This document shows positions 11,686 through 12,596 of a stretch of DNA of 12,596 nt, piece after piece; position 1 is the stretch's first letter; every line of letters begins with the position of its first letter. The notes under the pieces were generated by a model. The model searched no databases, had not been told where the DNA came from, and worked only from the letters and a program-made list of their open reading frames with translations. The position numbers and the translations under genes were made by a program. Source of the stretch: Actinomycetes bacterium (GTDB lineage Bacteria > Actinomycetota > Actinomycetes > Actinomycetales > Demequinaceae); NCBI GenBank assembly GCA_023442845.1, contig JAEZXC010000135.1, positions 1 to 12,596 on the forward strand. The letters are read 5' to 3'.

Positions 11686-12596
11686 ATGGCTAAGTACGTT
11701 TACGACTTCAGCGAAGGGAACAAGGACCTCAAGGACTTGCTCGGTGGCAAAGGCGCCAACCTTGCAGAGATGACGAACCTTGGGCTTCCGGTTCCTCCGG
11801 GATTCACCATCACCACGGAGGCGTGTCGGTGGTACATGACGACAGGGCATGTGCCGCCAGAGTTACGCGTCCAAGTGACGATGGCGGTGAGAACCCTCGA
11901 AGATTCCCTCGGACGCGGCTTTGGCGATGTCCAGGACCCCCTCCTCGTATCGGTCAGGTCCGGAGCAAAGTTCTCGATGCCCGGAATGATGGAAACCGTC
12001 CTCAATGTGGGCCTCAATGACGCGTCCGTTCACGGTCTCGCAGAATTCGCAGGCGACGAGCGTTTTGCATGGGACTCGTACCGCCGCCTCATTCAGATGT
12101 TCGGCAAGACGGTGCTCGATATTGACTCCGATCTCTTTGCAAACGCCCTCGACGCCAAGAAGAAAGCGGCCGGGGTCACAGGTGACACCGAACTCAGCGC
12201 GGCAGCGCTTCACGAGTTGGTCGACGAGTTCAAGGCGATTGTGCGCGAGCAGTCCGGGCGCGAGTTCCCGCAACACCCCCGCGAGCAGCTTGACCTCGCG
12301 ATCGAGGCCGTCTTCAACTCATGGAACACTGAACGCGCCCGCTTGTACCGGCGCCGGGAACGCATCTCAGACGATCTCGGCACGGCTGTCAACGTAGTGG
12401 CGATGGTGTTCGGCAACCTGGGCGACGGCTCTGGAACCGGCGTGTGCTTCACTCGGGATCCTGCGACGGGAGTGCCCGGTGATTACGGTGACTACCTCGA
12501 GAATGCGCAGGGCGAAGATGTGGTCGCCGGCATCCGAAACACCCTCCCTCTCGCCGATTTCGAGCGCATCGATCCCGACGCGTACGGCGAACTCAA
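11686..12596 (+). CDS. ppdK: Pyruvate, phosphate dikinase, 5' portion (cut by window edge)
   Basis: 303 complete codons, open at the right edge. Family blocks of the N-terminal ATP-grasp domain are clear: LLGGKGANLAEMTNLGLPVP (18-37), PPGFTITTEA (37-46), VSVRSGAKFSMPGMMETVLN (88-107) and NVVAMVFGNLGDGSGTGVCFTRDP split across residues 242-266. This identifies PPDK rather than PEP synthase (PpsA), which lacks the MPGMM-type nucleotide loop. The enzyme interconverts pyruvate + ATP + Pi and PEP + AMP + PPi, linking glycolysis and gluconeogenesis; bacteria with PPi-based metabolism use it in either direction. The ATG at 11686 follows a weak TTAAGAG. The swivelling phosphohistidine domain and the PEP domain lie outside the window. 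Confidence 0.97.
   Translation, partial: MAKYVYDFSEGNKDLKDLLGGKGANLAEMTNLGLPVPPGFTITTEACRWYMTTGHVPPELRVQVTMAVRTLEDSLGRGFGDVQDPLLVSVRSGAKFSMPGMMETVLNVGLNDASVHGLAEFAGDERFAWDSYRRLIQMFGKTVLDIDSDLFANALDAKKKAAGVTGDTELSAAALHELVDEFKAIVREQSGREFPQHPREQLDLAIEAVFNSWNTERARLYRRRERISDDLGTAVNVVAMVFGNLGDGSGTGVCFTRDPATGVPGDYGDYLENAQGEDVVAGIRNTLPLADFERIDPDAYGEL

Overview
The window is high-GC, densely packed bacterial DNA from an actinobacterium, most likely a facultatively anaerobic member of the Micrococcales. The evidence is strong G/C codon bias, GTG starts, a tRNA-Pro without an encoded CCA, terminators that are GC hairpins without a T-run, a class III ribonucleotide reductase with tandem NrdR boxes, and a pyruvate phosphate dikinase. 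Species cannot be named from this sequence alone. It reads as chromosomal core and semi-core DNA; I see no transposase, phage gene, integrase or CRISPR array.

Layout. (1) 1-860, minus: 5' part of nrdD (anaerobic ribonucleotide reductase) behind two NrdR boxes. (2) 861-1261: about 400 bases without a convincing gene, holding the nrdD control region and a start-less lipobox-like reading frame. (3) 1262-2098, plus: an unrecognised protein with a CX2CX5C cluster and C-terminal LRV-like repeats. Its stop codon overlaps that of the convergent cluster. (4) 2095-4220, minus: thymidine kinase (tdk), a Pit-type phosphate transporter and a small two-helix membrane protein. (5) 4417-5040, plus: FMN-dependent NADH azoreductase, divergent from tdk and tail-overlapping with (6). 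(6) 5037-7288, minus: a PadR-family regulator followed by an ABC1/UbiB-family kinase-like protein. (7) 7352-9538, minus: a heavy-metal-binding (HMA) protein and a P1B-type metal ATPase with an unusual CPG membrane motif, divergent from (8) a Crp/Fnr-family regulator (9665-10432, plus). (9) 10433-10769: 31-bp tandem repeats, a large two-tier hairpin, a GC terminator and tRNA-Pro(GGG) on the minus strand. (10) 11034-11522, plus: an SRPBCC/cyclase-like protein. (11) 11686-end, plus: 5' part of ppdK.

How the parts relate. nrdD and thymidine kinase both supply DNA precursors. Azoreductase, the Crp/Fnr regulator and nrdD fit a cell facing shifts in redox state or oxygen. The clearest regulatory unit is the Crp/Fnr regulator with HMA protein and CPG ATPase: a near-perfect TTGAC-N4-GTCAA-type dyad lies between the divergent genes, centred at -61.5 from a probable leaderless start of the regulator. 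The second is PadR plus ABC1 kinase, with nested palindromes over the PadR promoter. An identical 11-bp palindrome (GGGACGGTCCC) lies upstream of pit and in the tdk/azoreductase divergent region. The most novel-looking items are the CPG ATPase module, the Cys-cluster/LRV protein next to nrdD, the two-tier hairpin at 10532-10587, and a terminator-like hairpin encoded inside the 3' end of the ABC1 gene.
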